Numbered from the stretch's first letter, positions 1 through 11,222 are shown. The stretch: 64,000 nt of DNA from Erigeron canadensis (GCF_010389155.1 NC_057765.1:43171559-43235558); one strand, 5' to 3'. Notes: generated by a model from the letters alone, not told the origin. Numbers and translations: made by a program.

Positions 1-485
1 GATTTTTGGAATAGTCAAATGTACCAAGGGCGAGCTGTGTGCGTCGGGCAAAAGGAAAGTCGGGCTCCAGGGGTGGTGTGGGGGGCGACTAAGCCTGATT
101 TGGGGCGAGAGTCGGGGGGAGTTGCACCCACTCCGCTTAGTCTTAACTTCTTGGATTTTTTATATTTCATTTTATTTAGGGTGTTAATATTTTAGTCTTT
201 CACACTTTAAGCACTAAATCTTTTTAAGACTTCTTATTTTACCATTAAAGTTTTATGTTTAACGATTCATGTGATACAACTTTTTTTTTTATTTTAATTT
301 TCACAATCAAAGTTTTAGCTTTTTATTTTTATCTTCCAAGAACATTGCAAGTTTATATTTTGCCATCAAAGTTTAATATTTTTAGATTAACGGTGTATTG
401 TTTAACGGTGTGTTTTTTTTTACCTAATGGTAACGGTTGACATGTTAGAATTAATTACCCGCATCCAAGTTTATGTTCAATTATC

Positions 486-513
486 CCCGGCTAACGGCCG
501 GGTATAACACTAG
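486..513 (+). mobile_element. Helitron 3' terminus (body probably extends left)
   Basis: A 6-bp GC stem (486-491 pairing with 497-502, five-base loop) is followed seven bases later by CTAG at 510-513 and then T. This is the classic Helitron 3' end: a hairpin shortly before CTRR, inserted next to T. I see no convincing TC 5' end in bases 1-485, so the element probably starts outside the window. The sequence from 1 to 485 is AT-rich with one GC-rich patch (about 25-140) and holds no credible coding region. Confidence 0.55.
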
Positions 514-856
514 TTTTATTAATATATATTTGATTTAGTTGGTGTTCTCTTCTTTCTTTGAAGGTGGATGTATTGGTTTTGATTTACACCTCTCTTTTTT
601 TAATAAATATTCAGAGACATGTCACTATAACCTTTACTTTTAAACTTTACCCATTTGACTTGTTGGAGGCATGGAGCTAATAAATTATAGTCCAAAAATT
701 ATGTCTAATTTTAGACGGTACAATCGAATTACATCCACCTCCGGTACGATAATGAGAATACTTTGAAAACAAGCATGTAGAGACAAAATCATACAAATAT
801 TGAATGTCACACGTAGCTAGACGGCCAATTAGTCCCGATTAAACAAGAGTTAAAAA
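514..856. other. 3' flank of UGT copy 1
   Basis: AT-rich non-coding sequence. The last 120 bases, from about 745, resemble the 3' flank of the third UGT gene (about 5920-6022). The duplication therefore covered downstream sequence as well as the coding region. No other gene is visible here. Confidence 0.5.
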
Positions 857-2308
857 TCAGGAGATGTTTTGTATCACATCTTGAATGAAACAGCCGACAG
901 ATGCATAAGACGAACCGCCCTCCGCCATTGCCCCCTTACACTTGTCGCTCATCTCTTTCACTTTTGTTCTAACCTCGTTGTCCTCCATCACGCGTCTCAT
1001 ACCGCTTTCTATCTCCTCTGCGGTGACAGTTACTATATTAGCATTCACATTAAACATATCCTTTCTATAATCCAACTTGATCTCCACTGCCAGTCCCATC
1101 TCCACCACCATTTTAAACGCATTCATTTGTTGTTCGGCGTACATAGGCCATGCTGCTGTTGGTACGCCGAACCACAAACTCTCCAACAATGAGTTCCATC
1201 CACAGTGAGACACAAAACCTCCAACTGCATCGTGAGCCAACACCGCCACTTGTGGGGCCCACCCTATCACTTTCCCTATTCCGTGTGTTCGATCTAGAAA
1301 CCCTTCGGGCAATACTGCTCCAAAATCCTCATAATCACTCGGGATTCTTGGTATTTGGTCTAAAGGAGATTGACGTAGGGACCATAAAAAACGGTGGCCA
1401 CTCTGCTCTAAAGCACGCGCTATCTCCTTCACTTGAATCTCATCAAAACTTCCCATGCTTCCAAAACACAGAAACACAACCGAAGACGGCGGTTGACTGT
1501 CCAACCATCTGATGATGTCGACATCATCAGACTGTTGTCCAGCAACGCTTTCTAGATTGAGGATAGGTCCCACCGGATACACCGGTGGGATGCTGATGTC
1601 ATCAGACAATGACATGATTGCATGTGCCTCCAGGTCCGAGAATGTATTAACCATGATTCCTTTGACCTCTCTAATTTTCCGAATAATAGTCAGAATATAG
1701 TCCATTCCTGCTCTAGTTTGGACAATATCCCAAAAGACTCTCGTGGGCACCGGCTTCGCATAACTTGGAACAGATACCTCAGTATCCGATTTACTCAACT
1801 TAACAACATCCTGACTCTGATCAAGTAACTGTATATAGAATTTAAATCCAAGCAAAGAAGCATTAGAAGTATAAAAAACATAGCTAGGAACATTAAACTC
1901 ATTAGCTATCTCTATCATGCAGGTGCAAAACATGTCAATGACGAAACCAGCTAGGCGATCAGAACCCGGTTGAGTTACAATGTCAGCCACAATGTTTCTC
2001 ACATATTTACAGTGACTTTCAATGAAATCATTAAAGAAACTAAAGCTTGGTTTCGAGTCACCAAATGGTGGGGGTATGTCTTGAGGGAGTTCAATAAACG
2101 ATATGCGACTTGTGGTATACTTGGCTAATGATTCGATGTAGGTGTTGGTAGCCGTGTGAGAACCGAAGCTAAGAGGTTTGATGACAAGGACGGTTATGGA
2201 GAGGCGTTGATCTCGGTTTACAAGTAGTTTCGCGATCTGGACTGTTGACATGATATGACCATGGCCAGGGGTTGGGATGAATATGAGCTTTGCAAATGTA
2301 TTCTCCAT
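857..2308 (-). CDS. UDP-glycosyltransferase, UGT71 family (copy 1, type A)
   Basis: Intronless 483-residue family-1 glycosyltransferase. Such soluble enzymes move a sugar from a UDP-sugar to small acceptors such as flavonoids, terpenoids or hormones; the acceptor cannot be read from sequence. The N-terminal acceptor domain has the catalytic His at residue 18 (PGHGH) and its likely Asp partner at 125 (FVIDMF). The donor-binding PSPG box runs from W350 (WAPQ) through HCGWNS to E392-Q393; the final Gln usually goes with UDP-glucose. The length is normal for the family, and overall it resembles Asteraceae UGT71 enzymes. The start is the first ATG of the conserved N-terminus, shared with copies 2 and 3. 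It is closest to copy 3 (6023-7480) in coding and downstream sequence. Family assignment is firm; substrate is unknown. Confidence 0.95.
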   Translation of the reverse strand: MENTFAKLIFIPTPGHGHIMSTVQIAKLLVNRDQRLSITVLVIKPLSFGSHTATNTYIESLAKYTTSRISFIELPQDIPPPFGDSKPSFSFFNDFIESHCKYVRNIVADIVTQPGSDRLAGFVIDMFCTCMIEIANEFNVPSYVFYTSNASLLGFKFYIQLLDQSQDVVKLSKSDTEVSVPSYAKPVPTRVFWDIVQTRAGMDYILTIIRKIREVKGIMVNTFSDLEAHAIMSLSDDISIPPVYPVGPILNLESVAGQQSDDVDIIRWLDSQPPSSVVFLCFGSMGSFDEIQVKEIARALEQSGHRFLWSLRQSPLDQIPRIPSDYEDFGAVLPEGFLDRTHGIGKVIGWAPQVAVLAHDAVGGFVSHCGWNSLLESLWFGVPTAAWPMYAEQQMNAFKMVVEMGLAVEIKLDYRKDMFNVNANIVTVTAEEIESGMRRVMEDNEVRTKVKEMSDKCKGAMAEGGSSYASVGCFIQDVIQNIS

Positions 2309-2355
2309 TTCTAACTTCCTTTCTAATTAATGGTGAGTTTGTGTACTCTAGTATA

Positions 2356-2382
2356 GTGTTTATATATATATATATATATATG
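2356..2382 (-). promoter_or_regulatory. TA-repeat/TATA region upstream of UGT copy 1
   Basis: A (TA)n microsatellite, read on the minus strand, ends in TATATAAAC about 50 bases upstream of the ATG at 2308, a suitable place for a TATA box. The AAACACTA following it is also present upstream of copy 3 (about 7550-7565). TATA function is inferred from position only. Confidence 0.4.
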
Positions 2383-3263
2383 TACAGGTAAATATTATGT
2401 TAATTAATTAGATGATGTCATTGTAATGCTGGCAGTTGCAACATGTGCACGTTGGATTTTAGTACAATCGAATTCAAGATTTGGAGCATACGAAATGGAA
2501 ACTTGTGCCAAAACTTTTCTTGTTAGTATTAAAATCTGTTCTTGAAGTTGATTTATTTTAATTTAGTAATATGGTTAGTTGTTGATATTAAACTCGATCT
2601 ATTAAGTATTTCCATTTCCATCCTTAGAAACAAGGCCACAACAATTTCCCAAATGAGACCTTTATCTACTACATCAAATTTTGCTTTCAATGAGACCTTT
2701 ATTTTCTTAAGAAAGTTTTCGACAAGTGGTATAGGAAGTACGGTTGTAGCCCGGTGTTAGTGTGTGCTCGGTAACCCTAGGCCCCGGTCAATGATCTCGA
2801 TGATCACCCGGTGTCGGCTGCTCTGAGAATAATAAGACTTGATGTTGAAGATGTCCTAAAATGTTATATAAGAGAGCGGAATTTGGATTTGAATCAATAA
2901 CCATATACAGTGTTCATGTGATTCAACAAGTTAACTGTATCCATATTCCATTATAGACTTATTACTACTTATTAGTATCATAGAGAGTAGTTTGGGTATG
3001 CAACCTACTAAATTAGGCTCGACATCTAATAACATGAATCAGTTGATTAATAAAAGATTGAGATGTATATCAAACCCCTCTACAATAATGACGCTACTTT
3101 TTAAATGGTAGAAGACGCAATCTAACATGCTTGGTTGCTTTGATGTCGGATGGCACATGCGCGAGTCGTCAAGTTAGACTACGGGTTTGGTCTATCCACT
3201 TCTATGGAAACACTTAAACAAGATTTCAACTTTAGACGTCAAATAGATAACAGGAAGTCGAAT
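2383..3263. other. Spacer between UGT copies 1 and 2
   Basis: No gene seen. From about 3023 to 3263 the sequence resembles 8517-8754, the 3' flank of the broken fourth copy. This half of the spacer therefore belongs to the type-B duplication unit. Confidence 0.5.
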
Positions 3264-5637
3264 TCAGGAGATGTTATTGATAAATTCTTGAATAATACAA
3301 CCAACTGATGCATAGGACGAACCATCCTTCACCACTGCTGCTCTACTCTTCCCACTTATCTCTTTCACTTTCGCTCTTACCTTGTTATCCTCCATCACCT
3401 CTCTTATCCCGCTTTCTATCTCATCGGCGGTGACAATGACTGTAACAGCCTTAGGATTGTATAGATCCTTCCTATAATCGAGCTTTATCTTCACTGACAA
3501 TCCTAGTTCCACCACCATTTCAAAAGCATTCATCTGTTGCTCAGCATACATTGGCAAAGTTGCCACTGGTACACCGAACCACAAACTCTCCAGCAATGAG
3601 TTCCACCCACAGTGGGACACAAACCCTCCTACCGCATGGTGATCCAGCACCGCAACCTGTGGGGCCCACCCGATTACTTTTCCCATTCCCTCTGTTCGCT
3701 CCAGAAATCCTTCCGGCAACACCATGCCTGGGTCCTCATAATCACCAGGGATTTTTGATGCTTCATCCAACGGAGGTCGACGTAGGGACCACAAGAAACG
3801 GCAGCCACTCCGTTCTAAAGCACGCGCTATCTCCTTCACTTGTACCTCATCAAAAGATCCCATACTCCCAAAACACAAGAATACCACCGAGGAAGGTGGT
3901 TGACTGTCCAACCACCTTATGATGTCATCTTTAAATGGTTTTCCAGCACCACCTTCTAGGTTAAGTATAGGTCCTACTGGGTACACCGGCGGGATACTGA
4001 TGTCATCAGACAAGGACTTCATTGCGTGTGTTTCCAGCTCCAAAAATGTATTCACCATGATTGCCTTGACCTTTCTTAGATTTCGAACAGTTGACAGAAC
4101 AAAATCCATTCCTTCTCTAGTCAGGACAAGTTCCCAAAAAACTTTTGTTGGCACTGGCTTTGCAAAACTTGGAACCGATACCTCGGTATCAGAGTTGCTC
4201 AGCTCAACAACATCCTGGTTCTGATCATCGCAGAGTAACTGGATATAAAATTTAAATCCAAGAAAAGCGGCATTAGAAGTAAAGAAAACATAGGTTGGAA
4301 CATTGAACTCATTAGCCACATCTATCATGCTGGTGCAAAACATGTCCACGACAAAGCCAGCTAGCCGGCCAAAACCCGGTTGAGTTATCATGTCAGCCAT
4401 AACGTTTCTTACAAATTTACAGTGACTCTTGATGAATTCACCGAAGAAATTGAAGCTAGTTTTCGAATCAGTGACTAGTGGGCTTTCGTTTTGAGGAAGT
4501 TCAATATACGATATGCGACTCATAGGATTCTTGGTTAAAGATTGGATGTAGTTGTCAATAGCGGAGCCAGAACTTGAACTAGGAGGCTTAATGATAAGGA
4601 CGGTAATGGAGAATCGTTGATCTCGGTTCACAAGTACTTTTGCGATTTCAACAGTTGACATGATATGACCAACCCCAGGGGCAGGGATGAATATGAGCTC
4701 TGCAACTGTATTCGCCATTGGTTTTTGGGTTCGTTAATGGTTTGTTCGTAGTTTATCTTATTTGTATATGCCACTCAATTCCTTGTAGACAATTATCTTT
4801 TAAGATAAAGTCAATTCATTGTTGGCACTGTGAGCATACTAACACATACCACGTTGAATCTTGTAGGGACCATTTTGTATACACAATGATGTCCAATCCT
4901 TGAGGACAGATTGAGACCTCAAACTATTCATCTTCTTTTGTGGACTAAATCTCACATCACAATTTTCCCCCAGAAAATGGGTGGTCATAAAAGAGTAGAA
5001 AAAAGGTCTCACTGAAATTGTTGATTTGGTCATGAACCAAAAAGGGAATAGTGACATAATGTTAATGGGCAGATGATGCAAATTGTGTAAAGGGTCAAGA
5101 ATGGTTCAAATGTATCACATACGGTGAAATAACTACTTTTAAAATAATAATGAATTTTTCAAATAGATCAATTAAAAGGGTATTAGCATATGAATACATT
5201 TAGAATACTTTAGACCCATCTCAATTTAAGCTGAGTTTCTAAACATTACCTATTTGACCACTTGGAGTTTCAGGTTAAACCAGGGGAAACAACCACCTCT
5301 GAATAAAATAGGACTTTCAACCAACCCTCATACCTCTGAGCTACTGAGGAAGCCATGGTATCTATGAATTCCACTAAAATTTAATCAGAAGGGCATTGTC
5401 ACAAATGCCATTATCACGAAGATGATGGCATCAAGCAAGAATATTCCAAGAAGCGCTAGCTTACTAACCGGTTTTAAGTACATATCCATACAGTGTCAGG
5501 TTCAGACAATCAAACTTCTGATGTATGGTAAAACTAGTAGCATGCATGCATTCTTATGTGCTAACACATATATCAGAGGTAAAGGTAAGCTAGCATACCT
5601 TGGTAGAATAGATTCTTCTTAAAAAAACTTCCATGGT
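3023..5637. repeat. Segmental duplication, unit B (source-like copy)
   Basis: This block holds the 3' flank, UGT copy 2 and about 0.9 kb of 5' flank. It matches 8517-10107 in the same order and orientation. The most obvious shared stretches are the sequence from about 4854 on and the sequence just before the gene ends. The match stops near 5637 / 10107, after a shared CTTCCATGG. Confidence 0.8.
3264..4718 (-). CDS. UDP-glycosyltransferase, UGT71 family (copy 2, type B)
   Basis: Intronless 484-residue family-1 glycosyltransferase, more diverged from copies 1 and 3 than they are from each other. Catalytic His18 is in PGVGH and the partner Asp in FVVDMF. The PSPG box begins WAPQ, contains HCGWNS and ends AEQ, but the residue before PMYAEQ is Leu instead of the Trp found in copies 1 and 3. 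That change lies near the donor-binding end of the box and could affect sugar choice (inference). The start is fixed by alignment with the other copies. Its coding sequence and both flanks were duplicated to 8517-10107, where the coding part is now broken. Acceptor unknown. Confidence 0.95.
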   Translation of the reverse strand: MANTVAELIFIPAPGVGHIMSTVEIAKVLVNRDQRFSITVLIIKPPSSSSGSAIDNYIQSLTKNPMSRISYIELPQNESPLVTDSKTSFNFFGEFIKSHCKFVRNVMADMITQPGFGRLAGFVVDMFCTSMIDVANEFNVPTYVFFTSNAAFLGFKFYIQLLCDDQNQDVVELSNSDTEVSVPSFAKPVPTKVFWELVLTREGMDFVLSTVRNLRKVKAIMVNTFLELETHAMKSLSDDISIPPVYPVGPILNLEGGAGKPFKDDIIRWLDSQPPSSVVFLCFGSMGSFDEVQVKEIARALERSGCRFLWSLRRPPLDEASKIPGDYEDPGMVLPEGFLERTEGMGKVIGWAPQVAVLDHHAVGGFVSHCGWNSLLESLWFGVPVATLPMYAEQQMNAFEMVVELGLSVKIKLDYRKDLYNPKAVTVIVTADEIESGIREVMEDNKVRAKVKEISGKSRAAVVKDGSSYASVGCIIQEFINNIS

Positions 5638-5716
5638 TTCTTGATCTGGGCAGACCAGCGAATGAAGTCAGCGCTTCTCTAGTCTAGATGATCACAACCA
5701 GAAAAACCTTCCATTT

Positions 5717-5837
5717 GGCACCAGCTTGAATTGATATCGGTATCCAAATTGCTTAGCACAATAACATCATGGTGCATTTGTTTATCATCACAAAGTGTCT
5801 GGAATACAATTTAAATCCAAGAAAAACAACATTAGAA
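5717..5837 (-). pseudogene. UGT internal fragment
   Basis: About 120 bases match the middle of the UGT coding region, corresponding to 4150-4270 of copy 2: the stretch encoding the PVPTKVF-like segment back to the LGFKFYIQ-like segment. Nothing on either side continues the gene. It is a detached relic 3' of copy 3, left by an earlier rearrangement of the cluster. It contains frame-disrupting changes and cannot code. Confidence 0.7.
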
Positions 5838-6022
5838 AAGATCAAATTCATTGGAAGAGGATTACATTTCCTTCGATGACATTAATGTGGAAAGAGTGTG
5901 ATAGACATCCAACCCGTGTCAATAACGAGAATACTTTGACAACAAACGTGTACAAAACAACACCTTACAAATTTTGGTTTTCACGTGTAACACAACACTT
6001 ATTAGTCTTAAATAAACAAAAG

Positions 6023-7480
6023 TTAAAACGAGGAGATGTTTCCTCTCACATCTTGAATGAAACGGCCAACAGATGCATAAGACGAACCGCCCTCCGCCAA
6101 TACCCTCCTACTTTTGTCACTCATGTCTTTCACTTTAGTTCTAACCTCAGTGTCCTCCATTACACGTCTTATACCGCTTTCTATCTCCTCTGCAGTGACA
6201 GTGACTGTATTAGCCTTAACATTTAACACATCCTTTCTGTAATCCAACTTGATGTCCACCGCCAAACCCATCTCCACCACCATTTTAAACGCATTCATCT
6301 GTTGTTCGGCGTATACAGGCCATGTTGCTATTGGTACGCCGAACCACAAACTCTCCAATAATGAATTCCATCCACAGTGGGACACGAAACCTCCAACTGC
6401 AATGTGAGCCAACACCTCCACTTGTGGGGCCCATCCCATCACTTTCCCTATTCCATGTGTTCGTTCTAGAAACCCTTTGGGCAATACCGTTCCAGGATCC
6501 TCATAATTACCTGGGAGTTTTGATATTTGGTCTGAAGGAGGTTGACGTAGGCACCACACAAAACGGTGTCCACTCTGCTCTAAAGCACGTGCTATCTCCT
6601 TCACTTGAATTTCATCAAAACTTCCCATGCTTCCAAAACACAGAAACACAACTGAAGAAGGGGGTTGACTGTCCAACCATCGGATGATGTCATCATCCGA
6701 CGGTTGTTTTGCAACACTTTCTAGGTTGAGTATAGGTCCCACCGGATACACTGGTGGGGTGCTGATGTCATCAGCCAATGACTTGAATGCATGTGTTTCC
6801 AGTTCCAAAAACGTATTAACCATGATTCCTTTGACCTCTCTAAGTTTCCGAATAATGGTCAGAATATAGTCCATTCCTTCTCTAGTTTGGACAATATCCC
6901 AAAAGACTCTGGTGGGCACCGGCTTCGCATAACTTGGAACCGATACCTCAGTATTTGAGTTACTCAACTCAACAACATTTTGACTCTGATCAAGTAATTG
7001 TATATAGAACATAAATCCTAGAAAAGAAGCATTAGTAGTATAGAAAACATAGCTAGGAACATTAAACTCGTTAGCTATATCTATCATGCTCGTGAAAAAC
7101 ATGTCTATGACAAACCCAGCTAGGCGACCGGAACCCGGTTGAGTTACAATGTCAGCCACAACGTTTCTCACATAGTTACAGTGGCTGTCAATGAAATCAC
7201 CAAAGAAAGAATAGCTTGATTTCGAGTCATCAAGTGGTGGGAATTCGTTTTGAGGGAGTTCAATAAAAGATATGCGACTCGTGGTATTATTCTTGGCTAA
7301 TGAGTCGATGTAGGTTGTGGTAGGCGTGTGAGAACCGAAGCTAGGAAATTTGATGACAAGAACGGTTATGGAGAGGTGCTGATCTCGGTCTACTAGTAGT
7401 TTCGCAATCTGGACTGTTGACATGATATGACCATGTGCAGGGTTTGGGATGAATACGAGCTTTGCAGGTGTATTGTCCAT
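6023..7480 (-). CDS. UDP-glycosyltransferase, UGT71 family (copy 3, type A)
   Basis: Intronless 485-residue family-1 glycosyltransferase and the closest relative of copy 1. Catalytic His18 is in PAHGH, the partner Asp in FVIDMFF, and the PSPG box runs from WAPQVEV through HCGWNS to YAEQ. All diagnostic elements are present and the length is normal. The C-terminus is slightly extended (ends SSF). The start is the first ATG, matching copies 1 and 2. The promoter side shares short stretches with copy 1, for example the AAACACTA block around 7550-7565. Expected to be a cytosolic small-molecule glucosyltransferase; acceptor unknown. Confidence 0.95.
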   Translation of the reverse strand: MDNTPAKLVFIPNPAHGHIMSTVQIAKLLVDRDQHLSITVLVIKFPSFGSHTPTTTYIDSLAKNNTTSRISFIELPQNEFPPLDDSKSSYSFFGDFIDSHCNYVRNVVADIVTQPGSGRLAGFVIDMFFTSMIDIANEFNVPSYVFYTTNASFLGFMFYIQLLDQSQNVVELSNSNTEVSVPSYAKPVPTRVFWDIVQTREGMDYILTIIRKLREVKGIMVNTFLELETHAFKSLADDISTPPVYPVGPILNLESVAKQPSDDDIIRWLDSQPPSSVVFLCFGSMGSFDEIQVKEIARALEQSGHRFVWCLRQPPSDQISKLPGNYEDPGTVLPKGFLERTHGIGKVMGWAPQVEVLAHIAVGGFVSHCGWNSLLESLWFGVPIATWPVYAEQQMNAFKMVVEMGLAVDIKLDYRKDVLNVKANTVTVTAEEIESGIRRVMEDTEVRTKVKDMSDKSRRVLAEGGSSYASVGRFIQDVRGNISSF

Positions 7481-8754
7481 TTCTAACTTTGGTTCTATGA
7501 CCGAATGGTTAATTTGTTTGAAGACTGATTATTTGGTAAGTTGGTATACCATCGGTAGTGTTTATGTACAAGTCTTTGCAAAATAAAAATAAAAAAACAT
7601 ATTAGATGATGTCATTGCATTGCTGGCCGTTCTACCATATGCTCGTTGGAGTTTAGCACAATCGTATTCAACATTTGGATACGATATATGAAGACATTGT
7701 GACAAATTTTCCTAGTTAATATCAAACCCTGTCTCTAAAGTTCGTTAATTTTAATTGTCACATGGCTAGACAGTTGGTAAATCAAATATCAAATTTTTAT
7801 GACTTTCCTATTACCAGTGCCGCCACATGTTAGAACCCAAGTTTTTACAGCTTTTGGGTATGGACATCTTCAAATTTAGGCTTATATTTACGTTTTGAAT
7901 TAGGATTTATATAACAAAAAAACATGAGTTTGAGGTCTGCTGGGGACTCATCATGTTAGCCACAAAATATTTAAACATATTTTATGAACTCATCTATATC
8001 TATACCATCTATAGTTCTATATCACATTATAAAACACTTATCCTTCTTTTTTTCAATTAAGAAGTTAATAATCTCAAATGCTTCGCTCATTTAAATAAAC
8101 CCACCAAATATACTTATAATACTTTTAATAAAATTATTACAGCCTACATCTTTCAATTCTTAGACTAACTATAGTACCCCTTTTACATCCGTTACCGCCA
8201 CGACCACCAGTCGCGCTACCTCCATCACCACCAGCCGCCGCCACCGTCACTATCACCACACCCACCGTCACTATCACCACACCGCAACATCGTGTGAGCA
8301 TGTGACTAAGCGTCTAAGCCAACCAGAATTAGGATTTTGAGTCCCAAAATGGTGGGGATTTATAGGACATTTGATATATACATGTATAGTTGGTTAATGA
8401 TTCGATAAAAACGGCTATGGAGTGGTGTTGGTTCCCGTCTCGCAAGTAATTTATGGTTATACAGTATTCGTGTAATTTATGGTATAGTTAGCATATCATT
8501 AGTTATAAACAGTTTTTCATCTAATAACATGAATCAGTTTATTAATGAAGACTTAGATGGATATTGAACCCGTCTACAACAATGAGGCTACTTTATGTAT
8601 AGTAGAAAACAAAATCTAACAGATTTGTTTGCTTTGATGTCTGATAGTAAATGCACGAGATATTAACTTAAACTACGGTTCAGTTTATCTACTTCTACGG
8701 CGATACTTAAAACAAGACTTCGACTTGACACGGATAATAGGATGTCAAATTTTA
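7481..8754. other. Spacer between UGT copy 3 and the broken copy
   Basis: No gene seen. Around 8190-8290 there is a GC-rich block with a short tandem duplication of CACCGTCACTATCACCACAC. It resembles, in opposite orientation, the GC-rich blocks of Helitron-like repeats near 26 kb and 56 kb. The part from about 8517 belongs to the type-B duplication. Confidence 0.45.
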
Positions 8755-10107
8755 GGAGATGTTATTGATAAAATTCTTGAATAAGACAACCAATAGATGC
8801 ATAAGATGAACCACCCTTCACCACTGTTACTCTACTCTACTCTACTCTCTCATCTCTTTCACTTTCATTCTCACCTCGTACTCCATCACCTGTCTTATCC
8901 CACTTACAGTCTCATCGGTGGTGACAATGACTGTCTTAGCCTTAGAATTGTATAAATCCTTCCTATAATCGAGCTTGATCTTCACTGACAATCCTAGCTC
9001 CACCACCATGTCAAACGCATTCATCTGATGATCAGCGTACATTGGCAAAGTTGCCACAGGTACACCAAACCACAAACTCTCCAGCAATGAGTTCTACCCA
9101 CAGTGAGACAGAAACCCTCCAACCGCATGACGAGCCAGCACCGCAGCTTGTGGGGCCCACCTGAATTACTTTTCCCATTCCACCTGTTCGTTCCAAAAAT
9201 CCTTCCTGTAATACAACGCCTGGGTCTTCATTATCACTAGGAATTTTTAATTATTCATCCGTTGACGCAGGGACCACAAGAAACGGCATCCACTCAGTTC
9301 TAAAGCACGTTGAATATTGTAGGGACCGTTTGGAACACACAATGATGTCCAATCCTTGAGGATAGATTGAGACCTCAAACTATTCATCTTCTTTTGTGGA
9401 CAATTCTCACATCACAATTTCCCCCTAAAATATGGGTGGTCATAAAAGAGTAGAAAAAAGGTCTGCATGCAAATTATTTGTCGATTTGGTCATGAACCAA
9501 TAAAAGTAATAGTGACATAGTGTTAACGGGCAGATGATGCAAATTGTGTAAAGGGTCAATGGTTTGAATGTATCACTTATGATGAAATAACTACTTTTAA
9601 AATAACAATATAATTATTCAAATAGATCAATCTTACAGAGTATCAATATATGAATACATTTGGAATACTTTAGACCCGTCTCACTTTTAGCTGAGTTTCT
9701 AAACATTACCAATTTGACCTCTTGAAGTATTAGGTAAACCAGGGGAAACAACCACCTCTGAATAAAATAGGACTTTTAACCAACCCTCATACCTATGCGC
9801 TACTGAGGAAGTCACGGTATCTATGGATCCCACTGAAATTAAATCAGAAGGGAACTGTCACAAATGCCAAATGGATTTTTTTATCATAAAGATAATGGCA
9901 TCAAGCAAGAATTTTTCAAGAGGTGCTAGCCCATTAACCGGTTTCAAGTACGGTTTCATACGACGTCGAGTTCAGTCTTCTGACGCATTGGAAAACTAGT
10001 CTCATGCATGCATTCTTAATTTCTAATTATGTGCTAACACATAGATCAGAGATAAAGGTAAGAGCATACCTTGACAGAATAGATTCTTCACGGGGGAAAC
10101 TTCCATG
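8517..10107. repeat. Segmental duplication, unit B' (deleted copy)
   Basis: Second copy of the block at 3023-5637, same orientation, shorter by about 1 kb because of the internal deletion at 9305-9308. After the junction the 5' flank of copy 2 (from 4854) is followed collinearly to about 10107. Confidence 0.8.
8755..9307 (-). pseudogene. UGT71-type pseudogene (copy 4, type B), N-terminal half deleted
   Basis: This matches the C-terminal half of copy 2 from the stop region to the codons around the FLWSLRR-like segment. There it is cut off and joined directly to sequence matching the 5' flank of copy 2. The remaining part is also damaged: a stop lies just before the HCGWN segment of the PSPG box, there are indels near 9160 and 9230-9260, and a small expansion of ACTCT sits near 8830. 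About 1 kb including the catalytic His and the start codon is missing. It cannot make an enzyme. Confidence 0.9.
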
Positions 10108-10654
10108 GATAGCTGCTGGTTTATTATATTTGAAAAGCCATGAATTGCCAATAGTAGCATTGATTGATTGATATTTGATCAAAGGCACAAACCTGCAAAG
10201 GTAATATGAGTTAAGTACCACAATCACATACAGCAGAGTATTTACGATCCACATTTATTTTTAGCATTATTATAATCCTCTTAGGACTCAGGTATACATA
10301 AGAATAAAACAGTAACGAGAATCAACAGAAAAAGGAATAGACAATAGTTGTCTTCCAATTGTGAACCTTCTTGAACAGTTTCAGTATCAATCTAAATCAG
10401 ACTCCCTATTATATAAGATGAAACCAATTATTAATGACAGACTAGAATATACCTCAAACCAGCATACATTAATTAGGTTAAGTTGAAAAGAAGAGATATA
10501 GGAAACGAAATATCACAAAATTTGTTTGTGTGGTGTTGGATGTAAACTACACAAACTATGTAGTCAAAACTATGTATTTGGTTCACCTAGGACCAACACT
10601 TGAAAACAAGTTTTCACTTTAGCTAAAAACATACTCGTAATAAACAAATATTAA

Positions 10655-10850
10655 GAATTAGTAGATGTTTTTTCTATAATCTAGACTTCCCTCGCCACTA
10701 CTACTTTGCTCTTCTCACTCATCTCTTTCACTTTTGCTCTAACCTCGTTATCGTCCATCACCCTTCTTATACCACTTCATACCTTCTCCACATTGACACT
10801 AACCGTATTAGCCTTAGGATTAAAGATGTCCTTTCTATAAGTTAGTTTTT
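10655..10850 (-). pseudogene. UGT C-terminal relic (copy 5)
   Basis: The sequence between about 10680 and 10850 matches the last 60 or so codons of the UGT genes (the KVKEMS/EKSR region and the DYRKD region upstream). It then dissolves into unrelated sequence. No start, PSPG box or continuous frame remains. It marks the former right edge of the cluster. Confidence 0.7.
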
Positions 10851-11222
10851 AACCTCCACTATTTTCTATTAATTGGTTTTGGTCCAGTCCCGACCTGATT
10901 GACAACCCTATCAGTAATACCATTGCCATAGTAAATTGGAGTTAATGGTATATGTAATTTTACTTTCTAGCTGTTACCTGATAGTTTCAGGGTCCATAGA
11001 GATTTCAGTTGAGGGCATTGGAAACCTATAGCACCAATGGCATGGACTCTTCTATACCCCCTTATATTGATTTTAGACCTTTCATATATCTCTTAATTTT
11101 CAAGTTTTGAGATTACCTATATAACCTTATGTATATTGTTGATCAAATTATCAAATAAATATTTACCATTTAATACAAGATCTCTAACATTTTAATCTCT
11201 TTTTTGCAATGGTAGACAACCA
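10851..11222. other. Intergenic, nothing recognised
   Basis: AT-rich, stops in all frames, no repeat family recognised. Confidence 0.4.

Noticed and set aside
869..1828. Several plus-strand open frames over UGT copy 1 (and likewise over copies 2 and 3)
   Set aside because: They are antisense shadows of a strongly conserved coding frame and recur at the same places in each paralogue.
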